From contig JANUWI010000001.1 in NCBI GenBank assembly GCA_025504975.1, positions 2,480,001 through 2,544,000 on the forward strand: a stretch of DNA of 64,000 nt, in the 5' to 3' direction. Below are positions 58,846 through 64,000 of the stretch, one piece after another. Numbering within the stretch: position 1 is the first letter of the stretch; every line of letters begins with the position of its first letter. This DNA is from Plenodomus lindquistii. Taxonomy: Eukaryota; Ascomycota; Dothideomycetes; Pleosporales; Leptosphaeriaceae. The notes beneath the pieces are model-generated. The model had not been told where the DNA came from. It worked only from the letters and a program-made list of their open reading frames with translations, and ran no database searches. A program made the position numbers and the translations under genes.

Positions 58846-60534
58846 ATGAGCGCCACTGAGAAAGAACTTGCTCGCGATGCAAAGTCGGGCGCCTCTTCGC
58901 CAACACCTAACTCCGATGTTGAAATTGGCAGTGTCGCATACGTTGACGACACGCCCAAAGGCAGCGATGAAGCGCTCCACTTCCTCAAAAACCAGCACGA
59001 TGTCGGAGAGATGACAGCTGACGATGAGCGGAAGCTAATTCGCAGAATCGATTGGATGATCATGCCCTTGATGTGGGGTTGCTATTGCTTGCAGTATCTC
59101 GACAAGACCTTGGGTCAGCCTCTCCATTTCCACATGAGAGCCTCATCGATGCTGATGATTGCTAGTCAACTATGCAGCTGTGATGGGTCTCTACGACGAT
59201 GCCAACATCACAACCGCTCAATTCTCGAACCTCGCACTCTTCTTCTATGTGTCGTACTTAGCCTTGGAATTTCCTCATGGATACGGCATGCAACGTTTCC
59301 CCACCGCAAAGTACCTTGGGATAGCAGTTGTCCTCTGGGGTTTGGTGACCGCTTTGACATGCGTGTGCAAGAACTACGGTGCCCTGGTGGCTACGCGCAT
59401 TCTCCTTGGCTGCTTTGAGTCTGCGGTCGCTCCTAGTTTGATCTTGATTACATCGATGTGGTACAAGAAGAAGGAACAACCTCTTCGAACGGGCATCTGG
59501 TATCTTGGCGTGGGCATGGGCACTATCATTGGGGCTCTCATCTCGTTCGGTTTCCAACACGTGCATAACCCGACTTTCACGAGCTGGCAAATCATGTTCC
59601 TTGTTGTCGGGCTTGTCACAGTCGCAGTGGGAATCGCTGGTAAGTCGTGCCGTTTGCCAGGTATTCTCATAGCTGACCAAAACAGTGATCATGTTACTCC
59701 CCGACAACCCCATGTCGTCGCGCCTTGGGCCGTCAGAGAAGGTATGGGCGATTCAGCGCCTCCGCGAGAATCAGACTGGTAGGTTACACGCTATCATAAT
59801 ACGTTTCCCATCTAAATGCTTTAGGTATCGAAAACACGCAGCTCAAATGGCACCAAGTTGTGGAGTGTCTTACTGACCCCCAGACCTGGATGCTCTCGCT
59901 CATCACAATCTCATCCAATGTACCCAACGGCGCCGTCTCCTCTTACCAAGCGACGTTGATTCGAGGCTTTGGCTTCAACTCAAAGACGACGGCGCTACTC
60001 CAACTGCCATCTGGTGCTGTCAGTATAATATCAATTCTCAGCGCTACGTACCTCGCCGGCCGCTTCGATCAACGCGGTCTCAACGTCGTTACTCTACTTA
60101 TTCCCGGTGCCATCGGCGGCGCGCTCATGGCCTTCCTGCCGGGCGAAAGCAAAGCAGGCAAGCTCATCGGAAACTACCTCACCAACTGCATCGGCGCCAG
60201 TCTACCACTACTGTACTCTTGGGTCGCCGCCAATATCGCCGGGCACACAAAGAAAGTCACAATGAACGCGATTCTGCTCATGTCGTTTTGTCTTGGAAAC
60301 ATCATCGGTCCTCTGACGTTTCGACAAGCTGATGCCCCAGATTTCGTCCCTGCGAAGATTACAATCATCGTCACTTGCGCTGTTGCGGCGGGCCTAGCTA
60401 TGATCCTGCGCGCGTACTATATGTGGGAGAATAAGAGACGCGATCGTGCTGCAGGAGCTGTCAGTCATGTTGCGGATGAAGGGTTCTTGGATTTGACGGA
60501 TCGCGAAAACAGGAACTTTAGATACAGGTTGTGA
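58846..60534 (+). CDS. MFS transporter, allantoate permease (Dal5) type
   Basis: Predicted 514-aa membrane carrier of the anion:cation symporter family of the major facilitator superfamily. Four exons: introns 59114-59165, 59640-59685 and 59779-59824. The splices rebuild YLDKTLVNYAAVMGLYDD, VGIAVIMLLPDNPMSSRLG and ENQTGIENTQLKWHQ, all characteristic of Dal5-like permeases. About 12 transmembrane segments; the soluble N-terminus ends at DDERKLIRRIDWMIMPLMW; the cytosolic tail is basic. Family members import allantoate, nicotinate, biotin precursors and other carboxylates. In this cluster it may move a precursor or the product (inference), though Dal5-type carriers are less usual than DHA-type efflux pumps in polyketide clusters. 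Confidence 0.93.
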
Positions 60535-61660
60535 TGGAGCTGCAGTTGCGGTAATGTGTTTCAATTGTGTCAGCCATGAGTATTAATGAGGTTCAATCAT
60601 CTATACAAGTCTGATCCTTTTGGATCCACGTTATACTTCGCTGTACAACATTGCAAAGTACCCAGGCCATGTACATATAAGAACCGTTCCCGTGATTTTT
60701 GACGCCCATGGACCTGCTCTTGACGGGTAGGATTGTGGACCTCATTCGTATCATTGATGCACAATACTACTTGTCAATTTCTCATCCTCATTGGCGCCCT
60801 TTGCCTCGTATTGCGTTTCGGGGAAGAACTCATGTCAGCTAGAGTACTGACATGATAAACGTCTGTATAGAATGGATACATGAAACATAGGTAATTATGC
60901 TAGAGTTCAAAATCACGGTTGTATTATCCCGCTTCTCTTCCGCGTGTGAAATTCTATACCAGTAATGTTGAAAGCCGTGGCCATTGATAGTCTACTAGAG
61001 CGAGAAACTTCGAAATATATGTGCCTTTAAGCGTGGCTCTTGAGTTTGCCATTGACCTGGTGTCGAAACAGCTGTGGCAGCACTGATAAACCTTCAATGT
61101 GCAAGGCACTTCTGGAACGGTAAGTAAAATTATTTGGTGAATCGGGTGCTGGAGTGGCTATGTATGGCGCTAATAACAAGCACTGCTAACTGTACCGGCC
61201 ATCCGCACCTATACTATCGGCCATAGTGTTGTGCTCCGTCGTATGGGCAGGGCAAGTCTCGTTCCGATTTTCTAGCGTGCACCTCGGCCCATTCGGACGA
61301 AACCGGCCAGTGACGTCGCACGCCAACACCATGATGGGCATCCCAAGCCCTCACCATCGTCATCACGACGCTTTACATTTATAATTGCCTTCTCCACACT
61401 GTGCACACGTTTCGGCGAGCCCTTCCCGCTTTCGAGACCCACAATCTGCCATCTCTAGCACCACATCAGCCGTCAAAAGTACAAGTAGACGGATTTGCCC
61501 GAGATGCCTACTCCACCCTTTTCTCAAGATCGTCGCGATTGGCTCAGTGAAATCTCAGGATTGTTCTCACAGCGCAAGAGGAAAGACACAAGTACCGTGC
61601 ATCGTGACTCTCGATTCGGCGTACCAAAAGCTTTCGACTCGACTTCCACATTTTCGAGAG
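60535..61660. other. Intergenic, no gene recognised
   Basis: About 1.1 kb between transporter and oxidoreductase. A TTTATAAT near 61376-61383 could be a distant promoter element of the following gene. Nothing else is seen. Confidence 0.5.
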
Positions 61661-62816
61661 ATGACGCTTCCACAAAAAGTGCAGCAATGGCTGACAGGCC
61701 AGGACGGGCTTGATCAGCTTAGAATGGGAGAGGCAGACTGCCCAACCCCAGGAGAGGATGAAGTGCTTGTCGAGATCCACAGTGTGAGCTTGAACTACAG
61801 AGATACTGAAGGTGTGTTTGCTGGAGTGTGATAATCTGGGCCAAAGACTGATTAGCGACGTAGTGTGTATGGGACTGTACAACCACCACAAATCTGTTGA
61901 ACACCCATCAGCTCTTGTGCCAGCCAGCGATATGTGCGGTGTCGTTGTCGCAGTAGGCCCCTCATCGAACAACACTACCGACCGCCTCAAAGACCCAGCA
62001 TTTCGCCTACAAACTGGCGACCGTGTGATCAGCACTTTTGCGCAAACCCACATCACCGGCCAAATCGAAGCCAGAGACCTCGCAAGTGGACTCGGGGGCC
62101 CTCAACCGGGTGTTCTAACCCAATACCGCGTGTTTCCAACGCACGGTGTGGTCAAGATTCCAGACTACTTGTCCGACGACGAGGCTGCTTGCCTTCCCAT
62201 CGCTGCAATGACGGCGTGGATGAGCCTGAATTGCATGCGACCAAATGGCGAGATCATCGGCCAGGGCGAGACGGTAGTATGCCAAGGTACTGGAGGGGTC
62301 AGCATCTCCGCTGCTCAAATTGCTGCCGCGGCGGGCGCAGATGCTATCGTCACGTCGTCATCGGATGAGAAGCTCGAGCGCGCAAAGAAGCTGGGCGCAA
62401 AAGAAGTCGTCAATTACCGTAGCAACCCTGATTGGGATCAAGCGGTCCTGCAGAGGACCAATGACCGTGGCGCAGACGTTGTAATTGAAGTTGGTGGGGC
62501 GCAGACGCTTCGCAAGTCATTTGAGTGCGTGCGCTTTGGCGGCTTGATATCCTGCATTGGCTACTTGAGCGGTAAGCAGGACGAGGCTGGAGATCGAACA
62601 AACACAAACTTGCTTTGCCTGAAGAAGAATGTCACGCTGAAGGGTATCCTGAATGGACCAAGAAACGAATTGGAACGAATGTTGAGATTCTATGCTGAAA
62701 AGAAGATCAGGCCGGTAGTAGACCGGGTGTTCAAGTTTCAAGAGGCAGACCAGGCGATCAACTTTCTATTTGCTGGGGGACACTTTGGAAAGGTTGTTGT
62801 CAAAGTCAAGGCGTAG
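61661..62816 (+). CDS. MDR-family NAD(P)H-dependent oxidoreductase (quinone-oxidoreductase-like)
   Basis: Predicted 367-aa medium-chain dehydrogenase/reductase. One intron (61812-61863) joins SLNYRDTE to VCMGLYNHHK. The start MTLPQKVQQWLT at 61661 is preferred over a 92-codon upstream extension with no domain. The GroES-like part has VSLNYRD and LVPASDMCGVVVAVG, the pattern of zinc-independent QOR-like members, and lacks a clear catalytic-zinc set. The cofactor motif is CQGTGGVSISAAQIAAAAGA. It also shows GADVVIEVGGAQTL and a complete C-terminus ending HFGKVVVKVKA. Likely reduces an enone or ketone of the pathway or acts in detoxification. Its 3' end converges with that of the flavin oxidase, with only 59 bp between stops. 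Confidence 0.9.
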
Positions 62817-62875
62817 ATGTGTACAAGTCATGAATGAATAATAATTGAAATCGCAGAGGTGGCTCATCATTAACG

Positions 62876-64000
62876 CTATAGCCTCGAAGTCCTCTCTGGC
62901 TCCTCATACTCTCTCAACTCTCTCCTCTGCTCGTGTCTCGGGCTATTACCGAACTCCTTGCCACCTCGTCGTGTTAGCTCTTGCTCGGTCTTCCATCGCC
63001 ATGCTTGATCTTTCTCCTCTCCGTTGCTCTTGCCCTTTAGTACATTGAGCATGTAGCCTCCAGCGACTGGTAAGAATCTGGTGTGGAAGTTAGCAAGTTG
63101 CGCGAAATAGATAATACAGGAAGGGGTTCCTTACTTGTACGAGTGGAAACTCCCCCCAACAGCTAAATAGAGATTGCTAAGCTGCGCATTTGGGTGTCGA
63201 CACATAAGCCAATCTTCTGTAGGTGTAACAGCATCGTAGCATATGCGCCATCGACTTGGTGTATGCTGTTTGCTCCAGAGCGGCATCGCTTCATGCACTA
63301 CTTGCTTGCTCTCTTCAATGAGTCTTCGTGGCACATTGACTTGATGGCGTGGAGACGGTGCGGTGATGCGACGGCCCGACGCCGTGGTTGTTGTGTTGAT
63401 AATCTCGGTCTTCAAATCGTTGATCTTAAGTGTCCGGTTTGGCTGCGAAGGCGGTATGATGTCTGCGAGACCGCCTAGTACCACAACTGGCACTTGGGCA
63501 TCAATCATGCTTTGCGTTTCCTGTTCCGTCAATGTGTAGTAAGCTGACAGGCGTCCCACGGCGGTAATTTGTCGTTCGATCCTATCTTTCTCTTCCATTT
63601 CCAACGCGTCTTCGACCGGCGATAACAATGTACTTGTCCATGCGCCTGCTGCAAGAACGATCTGGTCAGCCTCGAACACTCTCCCATCAAGTAGCCTGAC
63701 TCCCTTCAATTTGGATCCTCTCTCATCGAGCAGCAACTCCGCGACCTCGCCCACCACTCTATTCACTCCCATCTCCAGTGCGACCTTGGTGAAACTAGTT
63801 GTCGCCTTCTCCGCATCGCACCACCCAGCCTCAGGGTTATGATACCCCTGTGCATAATCCTCCTCTTTGATCCCCTTCAGCACATCATACTTTTGCAGCT
63901 CCTCACACCTAATATCGCACGTATAGTCACCTCCTCTCTCCCTGAATGTCTTCCTCACCGCATCTCCAAACTCTGCATCGTTCCGATCCAGCACCTTCCA
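62876..64000 (-). CDS. FAD-dependent amine/amino-acid oxidase (DAO family), 5' partial
   Basis: C-terminal part of a flavin oxidase of the sarcosine oxidase / fructosyl-amino-acid oxidase type; the 5' end lies beyond the window. One 57-nt intron (63078-63134) joins GGSFHSYK to FLPVAGGYMLNVLKG, the conserved flavin-binding C-terminal motif of this family. Other family features: QIVLAAGAWTSTLL (second half of the FAD domain), RICYDAVTPTEDWLMCRHP, and a Lys/Arg-rich tail ending EEPERTSRL. The reading frame is open to the window edge. Such enzymes oxidise C-N bonds with release of peroxide, or act as flavin-dependent tailoring oxidases in secondary metabolism. Cluster membership is suggested only by position. 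Confidence 0.87.

Overview
The window looks like chromosomal DNA of a filamentous ascomycete, probably a Dothideomycete of the Pleosporales type (inference). Genes have short GT-AG introns of about 46-105 nt, CTRAY-like branch points, and families typical of such fungi. One AT-rich, ORF-free block looks like the product of repeat-induced point mutation. No tRNA, rRNA or CRISPR array was found. Exon junctions were worked out by hand from reading frame and splice consensus, without transcript data.

Layout. (1) 0.17-7.35 kb: an intracellular alpha-glucosidase, two membrane proteins and a hypothetical coiled-coil protein. (2) 8.47-17.2 kb: a gene-free array of about 19 degenerate modules, each built round a TATA-like box read on the minus strand. 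A 1.37-kb Tc1/mariner-like element with 29-bp inverted ends and mutated contents sits inside it. (3) 17.8-30.2 kb: a Cys-rich single-pass surface protein, a GMC oxidoreductase, a PhyH-type dioxygenase, a secreted protein, a membrane-anchored monothiol glutaredoxin and a charged coiled-coil protein. (4) 30.4-36.0 kb: a second array of about 17 modules with the same internal order, read on the plus strand. The two arrays are oppositely oriented and point away from each other. (5) 36.3-37.1 kb: a hypothetical gene with an unresolved 5' end. (6) 37.6-64 kb: a polyketide gene cluster.

The cluster is built round a highly reducing PKS (KS-AT-DH-MT-ER-KR-ACP, about 2598 aa). It also holds two P450s, two short-chain dehydrogenases, an O-methyltransferase, an MFS transporter, an MDR-type oxidoreductase and a flavin oxidase that runs off the window. 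The likely logic is a reduced, C-methylated chain made by the PKS and then oxidised by P450s and dehydrogenases. O-methylation is probably lost, because the methyltransferase lacks its SAM-binding motif and a splice donor. Two frame-broken genes and an aspartyl-protease fragment follow it, forming a decay zone at 54-58 kb. No pathway regulator or releasing enzyme was recognised inside the window, and the product cannot be named.

The most unusual structure is the pair of mirror-image TATA-module arrays. They contain no conserved ORF, yet both repeat the same ordered boxes: an ATG-containing box, a TATA box, a pyrimidine tract and a TTTCAAAAG-like box.
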